Shown: in pieces, positions 24,348-33,865 of the stretch
Layout of the letters: every line of letters starts with the position of its first letter
Numbering within the stretch: the first letter of the stretch is position 1
NCBI RefSeq assembly: GCF_030817055.1
Contig: NZ_JAUSYV010000001.1
Span: 140,001-204,000 of the forward strand
From: Bacillus sp. V2I10
Lineage (GTDB): Bacteria > Bacillota > Bacilli > Bacillales > Bacillaceae
Reading direction: 5' to 3'
DNA length: 64,000 bases
Translations under genes and position numbers: made by a program
The notes under the pieces: model-generated
The model's input: the letters and a program-made list of their open reading frames with translations, nothing else
Database searches by the model: none
What the model was told of the DNA's origin: nothing

Positions 24348-25553
24348 ATGAGACCAAAAGTTGAAGTGAAAAATGTAACGAAGGTATTCGGAAAATCCCC
24401 CAAGAATGCTATTAAGTTACTTAAAGAAGGATATTCAAAAAAAGAGATACTGGAAAAAACGGGTTCAACCATAGGCGTAAATGGTGCAAGTTTTGAAATT
24501 TACCCAGGTGAAATTTTTGTTGTAATGGGTTTATCAGGAAGCGGAAAATCAACATTGATCCGTATGCTGAACCGCTTAATAGATCCTACAATTGGCGAAA
24601 TTTTAATCGATGATGCCGATATTGTTAAAATGTCAGCGCAGCAGCTGCGAGACGTACGCAGAAATAAAATCAGCATGGTTTTTCAAAACTTCGCTCTATT
24701 CCCTCATAAAACCGTACTTGAAAATACGGAACATGGGCTTGTACTCCGAAACGTACCGGCAAATGAAAGAAGAGAAAAAGCCATGCAGTCACTCGCGGTT
24801 GTCGGTTTGAAGGGCTATGAGAATCAGTATCCTTCACAGCTCAGCGGAGGCATGCAGCAAAGGGTCGGTCTAGCGAGGGCTCTTGCAAGCAATACCGACA
24901 TTCTGTTAATGGATGAAGCTTTTAGTGCATTGGATCCGCTTATCCGCAAAGACATGCAGGATGAATTACTGGAACTTCAAGAGACCATGAAGAAAACGAT
25001 TATTTTTATTACTCATGACCTTGATGAGGCCCTTCGAATAGGGGATCGTATTGCATTAATGAAAGACGGTACAATCATTCAAATTGGATCTCCTGAAGAA
25101 ATCATGATGAATCCTGCAGACAAATATGTAGAACGCTTTGTAGAAGATGTGGACCTTTCCAAGGTGCTGCAGGCATCTCATGTTTTAAAACGTGCTGAGA
25201 GAATGACTCCTGATCGCGGTCCGCGTGTGGCTCTGCAAATTATGAAGGCTCAGGGATATTCAAGCATCTTTATTGTAGACCGCAAACAAAAGCTATTAGG
25301 GGCGCTCACCGCTGATGATGCATCCATTGCAGTCAAAGAGAATAAGACGGTTGAAGAAGTGATGGCAAGAAATATAGCGACAGTATCAGAAGATACATTG
25401 CTTACTGACGTTATCGAAGCACTTTCGAATTCTGCCCTCCCGGTTGCAGTAGTTGATCAGGAAAATCGCTTAAAAGGTGTTATTATACGCGGTGCTGTTA
25501 TTGGAGCACTTGCAGGAAACAAAGATGATCTGAACATGAAGGAGGCAGATTAA
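24348..25553 (+). CDS. opuAA: Glycine betaine ABC transporter ATP-binding protein
   Basis: A 401-aa ATPase of the OpuA/ProU osmoprotectant importer. Walker A (GLSGSGKST), signature (LSGGMQQRVGLARAL), Walker B (ILLMDEAFSALDP) and a C-terminal pair of CBS domains (residues about 280-395) that sense ionic strength. The N-terminal KNAIKLLKEGYSKKEILEKTG is typical of OpuAA/ProV. The next gene starts immediately after its stop codon. Confidence 0.93.
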   Translation: MRPKVEVKNVTKVFGKSPKNAIKLLKEGYSKKEILEKTGSTIGVNGASFEIYPGEIFVVMGLSGSGKSTLIRMLNRLIDPTIGEILIDDADIVKMSAQQLRDVRRNKISMVFQNFALFPHKTVLENTEHGLVLRNVPANERREKAMQSLAVVGLKGYENQYPSQLSGGMQQRVGLARALASNTDILLMDEAFSALDPLIRKDMQDELLELQETMKKTIIFITHDLDEALRIGDRIALMKDGTIIQIGSPEEIMMNPADKYVERFVEDVDLSKVLQASHVLKRAERMTPDRGPRVALQIMKAQGYSSIFIVDRKQKLLGALTADDASIAVKENKTVEEVMARNIATVSEDTLLTDVIEALSNSALPVAVVDQENRLKGVIIRGAVIGALAGNKDDLNMKEAD

Positions 25554-27287
25554 ATGGGACTCCCGCAAATCCCCCTCGCTGATTGGGTAGATACTGCTGT
25601 AAGATGGATCATAACTAATTTCCAAGGCTTTTTCAGCGGCATATCTGCCGTAACCGAAGGCTTTATAGATAGACTGGTAAAAGTATTAGAGCTTGGCCCT
25701 CCTTTACTCCTTATTATTTTGATTACGCTGTTAGCTCTTTACACAAGCCGCTGGTCTGTTGGTCTTTTTACACTGATCGGTCTGCTTTTAATTGAGAATC
25801 TTGGACTGTGGGATGCAACAGTCAACACATTGGCCTTAGTGCTTTCATCTGTTGTCATCACAATTCTTATTGGGATTCCGATTGGAATATGGGCATCGCA
25901 AAGTGATAAAGTAAGACAGGTTGTCACCCCAATTCTAGATTTCATGCAGACAATGCCCGGATTTGTTTATCTTATTCCAGCCATTCTGTTTTTCGGAATC
26001 GGAGTTGTACCAGGAATTATAGCATCTGTCATCTTTGCTGTACCTCCTACAATCAGGCTGACGAACTTAGGGATCCGTGAAGTTCCTAAGGATTTGATCG
26101 AGGCTTCGAATGCATTTGGTTCAACGACTTCTCAAAGACTCTTTACCCTGCAGCTGCCGCTTGCAGCGCCTACCATTTTAGCTGGAGTTAACCAGAGTAT
26201 CATGCTTGCATTATCCATGGTAGTTATTGCGTCATTGGTAGGGGCGCCAGGATTAGGGGCAGAAGTTTACCGTGCTGTAACACAGGTTCAAGTTGGAGAA
26301 GGATTTGTAGCTGGTTTAGCCATTGTTATTATTGCAATCATATTAGACCGGATTTCACAAAATCTGCGAAAGCCTGCCTATCATCAAGTTATACCTAAAA
26401 AATTTGCATATAGTATTTTTTCTTTATTGGTAATTGGTGCTTTAATTGCCGTATCGTTTGGCGGAGGCCAGGCTGAAAAGGCTTCTCCGAGTAAAATAGG
26501 CGAACAGGTCGATTACAAAATTACAGGAATTGATCCCGGAGCCGGACTTATGAAATCCACAGAAAAAGCAATGAAGGATTACGGCTTAGAGGGAGATTGG
26601 ACATTAATAGAAGGTTCTTCAGCAGCCATGACCGCTGAATTACAAAAAGCTTATGAACAAAAAGAACCTATCATTGTCACTGGATGGACACCTCACTGGA
26701 TGTTTACAAAGTATAAGCTGAAATATTTAGAGGATCCTAAAGGCTCGTTCGGTAAAGGTGAATCCATTCACACTATAGTCAGAAAAGGTTTAGAAGAAGA
26801 AAATCCCGGTGCTTATAAAATCCTCGATCAATTCTTCTGGGAACCAAAAGATATGGAAGAAGTGATGGGAGATATCCAGGAAGGCATGAAACCTGAGGAA
26901 GCTGCTGAAAAATGGGTTAACGACCATCCTGACAAAGTGAAAAAATGGACGGATGGCGCTCAAAAAGGCAATGGTGAAAAAGTAAGCCTTGTCTACGTTT
27001 CTTGGGAGTCAGAAATCGCAAGTACGAATGTCATTGGTGCTGCATTAAAGAAGCAGGGCTATGATGTTGCCTTAAAACAAGTAGAGGCAGGACCAATGTT
27101 CACAGGTGTTGCTAATGGCAGTGCAGACGCGTTAGTAGCTGCATGGCTCCCAACAACACATCAGGACTATATTAATGAATATAAAGATCAAATTGTCGAT
27201 CTTGGGCCAAATCTTGAAGGAACGAAATTAGGTTTAACCGTTCCGGAATACATGCCTATTGAGTCAATTGAAGACCTTAAAAAATAA
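25554..27287 (+). CDS. opuABC: Glycine betaine transporter: permease fused to substrate-binding domain
   Basis: A 577-aa fusion. Residues about 1-285 are the OpuAB-type permease with the EAA-like loop (EVPKDLIEASNAFGSTTSQRLFTLQLPLA). After a membrane anchor (FAYSIFSLLVIGALIAVSFGGG) comes an OpuAC-type binding domain containing several Trp residues suited to an aromatic cage for betaine (GWTPHW, VSWESE, AAWLPT). In B. subtilis OpuAB and OpuAC are separate; the fused form is known from Lactococcus OpuABC. It starts directly after the opuAA TAA with AAGGAGG inside opuAA. Confidence 0.92.
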   Translation: MGLPQIPLADWVDTAVRWIITNFQGFFSGISAVTEGFIDRLVKVLELGPPLLLIILITLLALYTSRWSVGLFTLIGLLLIENLGLWDATVNTLALVLSSVVITILIGIPIGIWASQSDKVRQVVTPILDFMQTMPGFVYLIPAILFFGIGVVPGIIASVIFAVPPTIRLTNLGIREVPKDLIEASNAFGSTTSQRLFTLQLPLAAPTILAGVNQSIMLALSMVVIASLVGAPGLGAEVYRAVTQVQVGEGFVAGLAIVIIAIILDRISQNLRKPAYHQVIPKKFAYSIFSLLVIGALIAVSFGGGQAEKASPSKIGEQVDYKITGIDPGAGLMKSTEKAMKDYGLEGDWTLIEGSSAAMTAELQKAYEQKEPIIVTGWTPHWMFTKYKLKYLEDPKGSFGKGESIHTIVRKGLEEENPGAYKILDQFFWEPKDMEEVMGDIQEGMKPEEAAEKWVNDHPDKVKKWTDGAQKGNGEKVSLVYVSWESEIASTNVIGAALKKQGYDVALKQVEAGPMFTGVANGSADALVAAWLPTTHQDYINEYKDQIVDLGPNLEGTKLGLTVPEYMPIESIEDLKK

Positions 27288-27332
27288 ACATAAAAAGTGC
27301 TGAAGAACGATTCTTCAGCACTTTTTATGTTT
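27286..27332. terminator. Bidirectional terminator after opuA operon
   Basis: 22-bp perfect stem (AAACATAAAAAGTGCTGAAGAA half) with a 3-nt loop. It serves opuABC (+) and the AI-2E-family gene (-). Confidence 0.92.
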
Positions 27333-27333
27333 G

Positions 27334-28494
27334 CTATTTATTTTTACTGTTGATCTGGTCTCTTTGTTCATACATATTACTTCGGATCTTCATCCATTCA
27401 AACAGATGAGTCACAATCACTTTTAATACCGCATAGCCCGGCACAGCCAGGATAATGCCGACTACTCCAAATAAATTCCCCGCAGTCAGGATCACGAAAA
27501 TAATGGTGATCGGGTGGATATGAAGGTTCCGTCCCATGATCTGAGGGGAAATGAATTTCCCTTCAACTAATTGGACAATCGTCCACACAATAATCAATTT
27601 CAGCACCATAAACGGGGATGTAACAAGCGCGATAATGAGTGCAGGTGTAATTGCGATTGCAGGTCCTAAATACGGAACAACACTTGTAAAGGCTGCAATA
27701 AGGGCAAGAAGTGATGCATACTCCATGCCAATGATCAGAAAGCCTATATACATTAACGCACCAATGCAAAAGCTGACAATGATCTGTCCCCTAATATAGG
27801 AGCTGATTTGATTATTCATTTCATGCATTACATTATACGTTGAACTGCGGAAAGAAACGGGCATGAACTTAAGAACATAAGGCCCAAGCTTTTTTCCGTC
27901 TTTTAAAAGATAAAACAAAATGAACGGAAGCGTGACAAGTGCAAGGATAAAATCCTTTACTATCCCTACGATATTTCCAATTCCAGCAAACATATTATTT
28001 ATAATGGTTGATGCCTGATCCGAAATTTGTCTCGAAAGATCTGCGACGTTGATATTCAGTGTCTTTTGCGCCTGATTCACAAAATCACTTCCGACAACAT
28101 CTCTGACCAGCTGCTCCACATCGCTTGTATATTGCGGAAAGCTCTTAATCAGGCTCAACACCTGCTCCTTAAGAAACGGGATAACCGACACAATCAAGAT
28201 TGTCAGCAAACCAATAATCACTATAAACAGGGCCAGGATCGTGTATATTCTGCGAATGCCTTTTCTTTCAAAAAAATCAACAACCGGATTTAATAGATAA
28301 TAAACGATGGCCGCAAGAATAATCGGCAGCAGGATCGTTTTAATTAATACCTCAATCGGTGTGAAAATAAAGGATACTTTCATAAAGACAAGAATGTTCA
28401 ATCCAATCAGAAGCAAAATCAAAAGAAACAGAACAAATCTATTATTAAGGATAAACCTTTTAAACGTCCCTACTCTGGGATTTACCGGTTTCAT
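27334..28494 (-). CDS. AI-2E family transporter (PerM/YdbI-type membrane protein)
   Basis: A 386-aa integral membrane protein of the AI-2E/PerM family, with N-terminal helices, a long amphipathic middle and the family signature region (GIGNIVGIVKDFILALVTLPFILFYLLKDG, GAIMYIGF-like IGALMYIGFLIIGMEYASLLALIAAFTSVVPYLGPAIA). ATG 28494 is chosen for its AAGGAGG site; the longer reading has no ribosome site. Members in bacilli include sodium/proton antiporters and uncharacterised exporters. Substrate open. Confidence 0.85.
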   Translation of the reverse strand: MKPVNPRVGTFKRFILNNRFVLFLLILLLIGLNILVFMKVSFIFTPIEVLIKTILLPIILAAIVYYLLNPVVDFFERKGIRRIYTILALFIVIIGLLTILIVSVIPFLKEQVLSLIKSFPQYTSDVEQLVRDVVGSDFVNQAQKTLNINVADLSRQISDQASTIINNMFAGIGNIVGIVKDFILALVTLPFILFYLLKDGKKLGPYVLKFMPVSFRSSTYNVMHEMNNQISSYIRGQIIVSFCIGALMYIGFLIIGMEYASLLALIAAFTSVVPYLGPAIAITPALIIALVTSPFMVLKLIIVWTIVQLVEGKFISPQIMGRNLHIHPITIIFVILTAGNLFGVVGIILAVPGYAVLKVIVTHLFEWMKIRSNMYEQRDQINSKNK

Positions 28495-28752
28495 GAGTGT
28501 CCTCCTTTTCTCTCTATGCACTCAGTACTTGCACTCTAATGATTATTATAGTGGCTTTATTTAGAAATTGAAAATATAATACGATTCCCTTTTAAAGAAA
28601 AGAAAATATCTGCAAATGAAGATGAGATCTGTCATTTTTGAAATCAACGTACTTATCCAGATTAGCCAGTGTAAAAGGCAGCCTTTAAAAATCATCATCC
28701 ATTTTCTCTTTACGCATATATTGTCTACAACTGACTAAGGGGTGGGATATGA

Positions 28753-29655
28753 ATGTCTGAAGATTACATTGTCTTAATGAAAAAATGGTGTGAAAATATG
28801 TTGGAATGCTTTAATCAGTCACTTGAAGAGATACGAAAACATGGGGATCATCAAGACTTAGAGGTTTGGCTGCAGCAAATAAGCCAATTTAAAGAAGAAC
28901 TTTCAACGGGTTCATTTGAAGACATCGAGATCTATGAACGTGCTAATTCACTATATGTAAAGCTTGCGGCTTATTTTGAACAAGACAGCGAGAATGAGCA
29001 AACTCGTATTCAAAATGAATCCGTCACTGTCGTTCCAATCGGGGGGCACACTCTTCCCCCGCTGCCTTATAAATATGATGCATTAGAGCCCTACATTGAT
29101 CAGGAAATTATGAAGCTTCATCATGATAAACACCATAAAAGTTATGTGGATGGGTTAAATAAAGCTGAAAAAGAAATGCAGAAAGCACGTTCATCTAACA
29201 ACTATGATCTTATTAAGCATTGGGAAAGAGAAGCTGCATTTCATGGAGCCGGCCATTATCTTCATACGATATTCTGGAGTATTATGAGTCCTAATGGCGG
29301 CGGAAAACCTGCTGGAAAGCTAATGAAGGAAATGAATCAAACCTTTGGCACCTTTGAAAAGTTTAAACAGCACTTCTCAGAAGCAGCTGACAAAGTTGAA
29401 GCAGTTGGCTGGGCAATTTTAGTCTGGTCACCTCGTGCACGACGATTAGAAATTCTTCAGGCAGAAAAGCATCAAAACTTAAGTCAATGGGATGTCGTAC
29501 CAATACTTGTCCTTGACGTGTGGGAACATGCCTATTACCTGCAATATAAGAATGACAGAAAAAAATACATCGAAAATTGGTGGAATGTTGTTAATTGGCA
29601 AGTAGCAGAAGGACGCTTTCAAGAAGCACAGCAATTAAAATGGAAGCCTTTTTAA
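28753..29655 (+). CDS. sodF: Superoxide dismutase (Fe/Mn type) with N-terminal extension, SodF-like
   Basis: A 300-aa protein. The first 95 residues are a charged helical extension with no enzyme motif. The catalytic part has the metal ligands His in MKLHHDKHHKSY, His in GAGHYLHTIFW and Asp/His in LDVWEHAYYLQY. B. subtilis SodF has the same layout. It converts superoxide to peroxide and oxygen. The extension may serve localisation; nothing in it resembles a signal peptide. Confidence 0.9.
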   Translation: MSEDYIVLMKKWCENMLECFNQSLEEIRKHGDHQDLEVWLQQISQFKEELSTGSFEDIEIYERANSLYVKLAAYFEQDSENEQTRIQNESVTVVPIGGHTLPPLPYKYDALEPYIDQEIMKLHHDKHHKSYVDGLNKAEKEMQKARSSNNYDLIKHWEREAAFHGAGHYLHTIFWSIMSPNGGGKPAGKLMKEMNQTFGTFEKFKQHFSEAADKVEAVGWAILVWSPRARRLEILQAEKHQNLSQWDVVPILVLDVWEHAYYLQYKNDRKKYIENWWNVVNWQVAEGRFQEAQQLKWKPF

Positions 29656-29685
29656 TGACGATCGGATTTTCATGAATGATAGGTA

Positions 29686-29724
29686 AAAAAAGGATGACTG
29701 AAAACAATCAGTCATCCTTTTTTT
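29686..29724 (+). terminator. Terminator of sodF
   Basis: Stem AGGATGACTGA/TCAGTCATCCT followed by seven T's. Confidence 0.9.
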
Positions 29725-29731
29725 GTACTAT

Positions 29732-29988
29732 AAATCTGCTTTTTTACTTATTTTGAAGAATCATTGAACTCCTTTGAGTCCTCAAATCCGCTCTTTTACT
29801 GATTTTGATGACTCATTAAACTGCTTTGAGTCCTCAAATCTGCTTTTTTTTCTCATTTTAAGGACTCATTGAACTCCTTTGAGTCCTCAAATCTGCTTTT
29901 TTACTCATCTTAATGACTCATTGATCTCCTTTGAGTCCTCAAATCTGCTCTTTTATTCATTTTAAGGACTCATTGAACTCCTTTGACA
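29732..29988. repeat. Five-copy 52-bp tandem repeat
   Basis: Units begin AAATCTGCT or AAATCCGCT at 29732, 29784, 29836, 29889 and 29941 (52 or 53 bp apart). Each contains the dyad GACTCA-N11-TGAGTC. It fills the spacer between sodF and the LysM-CAP gene and has no open reading frame of note. Confidence 0.9.
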
Positions 29989-30035
29989 CAACGAAACATC
30001 TGAAAAGTATATTCAACTCCCTTTTCAAGGACAGC

Positions 30036-30063
30036 AAAAAGGACAACCCTGTACGGATTGTCC
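30036..30063 (-). terminator. Terminator of LysM-CAP gene
   Basis: Stem GGACAA/TTGTCC with TTTTTGC after it on the minus strand. Confidence 0.6.
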
Positions 30064-30079
30064 CTGATCCTCCTACTTA

Positions 30080-30700
30080 TTATTTGCTGATAAACATCTG
30101 CGTCCAGTAATGGCCGTAAGATCCGCCTTTAGCGTAGCCTACACCAATTTCTTTGAAATTAGAAGACAGAATGTTCTTGCGGTGTCCTTCACTGTTCATC
30201 CAGGTTGTCACAACGCTTTTCGCTGTCGTTTGGCCTGCTGCGATATTTTCTCCTGCATAGCTGTACTGAATACCGAAGCTCTTCATCATATCGAATGGAG
30301 AACCGTATGTAGGTGATGTGTGACTGAAGTAATTTTTGTCACGCATATCTTCTGACTTATATTTTGCGACTCTCGCAACTTCCCAATTGGCCGTAAGCGG
30401 CTTTAATCCGTATTTAGCGCGTTCCTGGTTAACTAGTGTAACCACTTCGCTTTCCATGCTTTGATAAGCATTTCCAGAAGGAATGTTAAGCGATTGACCC
30501 GGATAGATCACATTGGCATTTTTAACGCTTGGATTGGCTTTGATTAATTCTGAGACGCCAACCTGATATTTCGATGCAATTTTCCACATCGTGTCACCGC
30601 TTTTAACGGTGTATGTACTTGCAGCACTTGCTTGACTGCTGAATCCAAAGGCTAGAGCGACAACCAACAACATAAGTGATAACGATTTTAATGTTTTCAT
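30080..30700 (-). CDS. Secreted LysM plus CAP (SCP/PR1) domain protein
   Basis: A 206-aa exported protein. Signal peptide residues 1-27 (ends SSQASAA), one LysM module about residues 29-73 (YTVKSGDTMWKIASKYQVGVSELIKAN) for peptidoglycan binding, then a CAP domain (LVNQERAKYGLKPL, HTSPTYGSPFDMM, GENIAAGQ, WMNSEGHRKNIL). Similar to B. subtilis YkwD and spore-coat SafA/YrbB-associated CAP proteins. No convincing Shine-Dalgarno precedes the ATG, which is unusual among its neighbours. Confidence 0.88.
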   Translation of the reverse strand: MKTLKSLSLMLLVVALAFGFSSQASAASTYTVKSGDTMWKIASKYQVGVSELIKANPSVKNANVIYPGQSLNIPSGNAYQSMESEVVTLVNQERAKYGLKPLTANWEVARVAKYKSEDMRDKNYFSHTSPTYGSPFDMMKSFGIQYSYAGENIAAGQTTAKSVVTTWMNSEGHRKNILSSNFKEIGVGYAKGGSYGHYWTQMFISK

Positions 30701-30860
30701 AGTTTTATTTTATACGAATACTAGATTAGAAGAATAGCGGTAGTTTTTACCGAATAAAAGGGTTTGACTTTTTCTACAATATATCTATCTGCCTTTTTTG
30801 AAAAGGCTTTCTAAAATGAAAAAGATAATCACTATTCTTCGTTTTTTTCTCCCAAAATCT

Positions 30861-30889
30861 TTGACATTCATATAAAAATAATGTAAAGT
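30861..30889 (+). promoter_or_regulatory. Sigma-A promoter of guaC
   Basis: TTGACA (30861-30866), 17-bp spacer, TAAAGT (30884-30889). Confidence 0.8.
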
Positions 30890-30898
30890 ACCAAATGG

Positions 30899-30936
30899 AC
30901 GAACAATTAAATTGATATTTAACAATAACATTCGTA
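30899..30936. promoter_or_regulatory. Paired PurBoxes (PurR site) of guaC
   Basis: ACGAACAATT (30899-30908) and, inverted, ACATTCGTAT (30928-30937) make two PurBox half-motifs facing each other, with about 25 bp between the CGAAC cores. guaC belongs to the PurR regulon in B. subtilis, so adenine/guanine-responsive control is expected. Confidence 0.7.
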
Positions 30937-30954
30937 TTTAGGGGTGTAACTCAT

Positions 30955-31938
30955 ATGGAAAATGTATTTGATTATGAAGATATTCAATTAATACCTGCAA
31001 AATGTGTAGTAAACAGCCGTTCAGAGTGTGACACAACAATTGCTTTAGGAAATTATACATTCAAACTGCCTGTTGTGCCTGCCAATATGCAGACGATTAT
31101 AGATGAAAGAATTGCGGTTAACTTAGCTGATAATGGTTATTTCTATATCATGCACCGCTTCCAGCCGGAGAAAAGAAACTCATTTATTCAAGATATGAAA
31201 TCACGCGGATTAATCGCTTCTATTAGTGTTGGTGTGAAAGAAGAAGAGTACGAATTCATTGAGCAATTGGCTGCAGAGCAGCTGACACCGGATTACATTA
31301 CAATCGATATTGCACATGGTCATTCTAATGCGGTTATCGAAATGATTAAGCACATCAAGAAGCATCTTCCTGAAAGCTTTGTCATCGCTGGAAACGTTGG
31401 TACTCCAGAAGCTGTAAGAGAACTTGAGCACGCCGGTGCAGATGCAACAAAAGTAGGCATTGGCCCTGGTAAAGTATGCATCACGAAAATTAAAACAGGA
31501 TTTGGTACAGGCGGCTGGCAATTAGCTGCACTTCGCTGGTGTGCAAAAGCTGCAACCAAACCAATCATTGCTGACGGCGGTATCCGCACACACGGAGACA
31601 TCGCAAAATCGATTCGTTTCGGTGCTTCTATGGTCATGATCGGTTCTTTGTTTGCAGGGCACGAAGAATCTCCTGGAGAAACAATCGAAATGGATGGAAA
31701 GCTTTTCAAAGAATATTTCGGCTCAGCTTCAGAGTTCCAAAAAGGCGAAAAGAAAAACGTAGAAGGCAAGAAAATGTACGTGGAGCATAAAGGCGCTTTA
31801 AAGGATACCTTGACTGAAATGGAACAGGATCTTCAGTCATCTATCTCGTATGCAGGCGGAACCAAACTTGATGCTATTCGTACGGTGGATTATGTGGTGG
31901 TTAAGAATTCGATTTTTAATGGTGATAAGGTTTATTAA
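30955..31938 (+). CDS. guaC: GMP reductase
   Basis: A 327-aa IMP dehydrogenase/GMP reductase family enzyme that converts GMP to IMP with NADPH. The catalytic Cys loop is seen in GIGPGKVCITKIKTGFGTGGWQ, and the phosphate loop in DGGIRTHGDIAKSIRFGA. The N-terminus VFDYEDIQLIPAKCVV is the GuaC form and there are no CBS domains, which separates it from GuaB. AGGGGTG lies before the ATG. Confidence 0.95.
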   Translation: MENVFDYEDIQLIPAKCVVNSRSECDTTIALGNYTFKLPVVPANMQTIIDERIAVNLADNGYFYIMHRFQPEKRNSFIQDMKSRGLIASISVGVKEEEYEFIEQLAAEQLTPDYITIDIAHGHSNAVIEMIKHIKKHLPESFVIAGNVGTPEAVRELEHAGADATKVGIGPGKVCITKIKTGFGTGGWQLAALRWCAKAATKPIIADGGIRTHGDIAKSIRFGASMVMIGSLFAGHEESPGETIEMDGKLFKEYFGSASEFQKGEKKNVEGKKMYVEHKGALKDTLTEMEQDLQSSISYAGGTKLDAIRTVDYVVVKNSIFNGDKVY

Positions 31939-31947
31939 TGAGTATAA

Positions 31948-31988
31948 AAGAGGAGCTGGGTATTAATTGCCTGGCTCCTCTTTTTTTA
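31948..31988 (+). terminator. Terminator of guaC
   Basis: Stem AGAGGAGC/GCTCCTCT followed by a run of T's. Confidence 0.75.
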
Positions 31989-31994
31989 ATAAAA

Positions 31995-32023
31995 AAACAG
32001 CGACTGATAAACAGTCGCTGTTT
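31995..32023 (-). terminator. Terminator of glmS
   Basis: 12-bp stem AAACAGCGACTG/CAGTCGCTGTTT, with T's at 31981-31987 on the template side read from the minus strand as A/T-rich tail. Confidence 0.75.
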
Positions 32024-32037
32024 CTCTATAATCCCTC

Positions 32038-33840
32038 TTATTCAACCGTAACACTCTTAGCAAGGTTACGCGGTTTATCAACGTCACAGCCTCTGTGAAG
32101 GGCTGCATAGTAAGCAATCAGCTGTAAAGGAATAACAGAAGCAAGTGGTGTCAATTCCTCATGGATTGCAGGAAGAACGAAACGGTCATCTTCTTCTTCT
32201 AGACCTTTAAGCGAGATGATGCATGGGTTAGCTCCGCGTGCTGCTACTTCTTTAACGTTTCCGCGGATGCTTAAGTTTACATGCTCTTGTGTTGCAAGCG
32301 CGATAACAGGCGTGCCGTTTTCAATCAGCGCGATTGTACCGTGCTTAAGCTCTCCACCGGCAAATCCTTCTGCCTGGATGTAAGAGATTTCTTTCAGTTT
32401 AAGCGCACCTTCAAGTCCTACATAGTAGTCAGCGGAACGGCCGATGAAGAAGCAGTTGCGTGTTGTTGAAAGGTATTCGCGTGCAATGTACTCCATTTCG
32501 TCTTTCTGATCGCAAAGGACTTCCATTGCATTTGCCACGATGCCAAGCTCCTTTACAAGATCAAAGCTTAGCTCTACCCCTCTTGCTTCAGCTGTTACAG
32601 CTGCAAGAATGGCAAGAACGCCTAATTGTGCTGTATAAGCTTTCGTTGAAGCAACAGCGATTTCCGGACCAGCATGAAGCAATAACGTGTGGTTCGCTTC
32701 ACGTGAAAGGGTTGAACCAGGTACGTTTGTAATGGTTAATGACTGGTAGCCAAGCTCTTTAATTTGAACAAGAACGGCACGGCTGTCTGCCGTCTCACCG
32801 CTTTGTGAGATGAAGATGAATAATGGCTTCTCTGATAAAATCGGCATGTTGTATGAGAATTCACTAGCAACGTGAACCTCAACCGGTTTCTTAGCCCATC
32901 TTTCAATGAATTGCTTACCGACAAGACCTGCATGGTAGCTTGTTCCGCACGCTACGATATAGAGGCGGTCTGAAGCGTTGATAGCATCTACAATTGCTGG
33001 ATCCATTGTCAGCTTGCCTTGATCATTTTGATATTTTTGGATGATTTTGCGCATAACAAGCGGCTGCTCATCTACTTCTTTTAACATATAGTGAGGGTAT
33101 GTTCCTTTTTCAATATCACTGGCATCTAATTCAGCTGTATAAGGAGCACGGTCAATTGTTTCACCTTGAAGGTTTTTGATTGTAACTGCTTCACGTTTCA
33201 CAATGACGATTTCTTTATCCATCAATTCTACATATTGGTCTGTTACCTGCAGCATCGCCATTGCATCAGATGCAACAACGTTGAAGCCTTCTCCAAGACC
33301 AACAAGCAATGGGCTTTTATTTTTAGCAACAAAAATCGTATCTGGATTTTGATTGTCTAAAAGCGCGATCGCATAAGAACCTTTTAAAATGGAAAGTGTT
33401 TGGCTGAACGCTTCTTCCACGTCCGCTCCTTTATTAACGAATTGTTCAATAACCTGAACAACTACTTCTGTATCTGTATCACTGACTAGCGCAACATCCT
33501 TAAGATATTCGCGTTTCAAGCTTGAGTAGTTTTCAATCACACCATTGTGCACTAGCGTAAAGCGGCTTGATGCACTTTGATGCGGATGTGAATTGCGTTT
33601 GCTTGGTGCACCGTGAGTCGCCCAGCGGGTATGTCCAATCCCTGCTGTAGACATTACATTTGCATTCACTTCTTCACGAAGAATGGCAATGCGTCCTTTT
33701 TCTTTAAAAACATGCACTCCGTCTTCATTGATTACGGCAATGCCCGCTGAGTCATATCCGCGATATTCAAGCTTTTCTAGTCCACGCAATAAGATTTCTT
33801 TCGTATCCTGTTGTCCAATATATCCTACGATTCCGCACAT
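32038..33840 (-). CDS. glmS: Glutamine-fructose-6-phosphate aminotransferase
   Basis: A 600-aa enzyme making glucosamine-6-phosphate from fructose-6-phosphate and glutamine, the entry to cell-wall precursors. The start must be ATG 33840 so that the mature N-terminus is Cys1 (MCGIVGYIG). The glutaminase domain covers residues 1-240, and two SIS isomerase domains follow (VACGTSYHAGL, SQSGETADSR; C-terminal PRNLAKSVTVE). GGGAGG precedes the start. Its leader holds a glmS ribozyme. Confidence 0.97.
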   Translation of the reverse strand: MCGIVGYIGQQDTKEILLRGLEKLEYRGYDSAGIAVINEDGVHVFKEKGRIAILREEVNANVMSTAGIGHTRWATHGAPSKRNSHPHQSASSRFTLVHNGVIENYSSLKREYLKDVALVSDTDTEVVVQVIEQFVNKGADVEEAFSQTLSILKGSYAIALLDNQNPDTIFVAKNKSPLLVGLGEGFNVVASDAMAMLQVTDQYVELMDKEIVIVKREAVTIKNLQGETIDRAPYTAELDASDIEKGTYPHYMLKEVDEQPLVMRKIIQKYQNDQGKLTMDPAIVDAINASDRLYIVACGTSYHAGLVGKQFIERWAKKPVEVHVASEFSYNMPILSEKPLFIFISQSGETADSRAVLVQIKELGYQSLTITNVPGSTLSREANHTLLLHAGPEIAVASTKAYTAQLGVLAILAAVTAEARGVELSFDLVKELGIVANAMEVLCDQKDEMEYIAREYLSTTRNCFFIGRSADYYVGLEGALKLKEISYIQAEGFAGGELKHGTIALIENGTPVIALATQEHVNLSIRGNVKEVAARGANPCIISLKGLEEEDDRFVLPAIHEELTPLASVIPLQLIAYYAALHRGCDVDKPRNLAKSVTVE

Positions 33841-33865
33841 AATAAAGTATCCTCCCAAATAGGCG

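Noticed and set aside
30700..30955. Purine riboswitch upstream of guaC
   Set aside because: No aptamer-like three-way junction is present. Paired PurBoxes explain regulation better.
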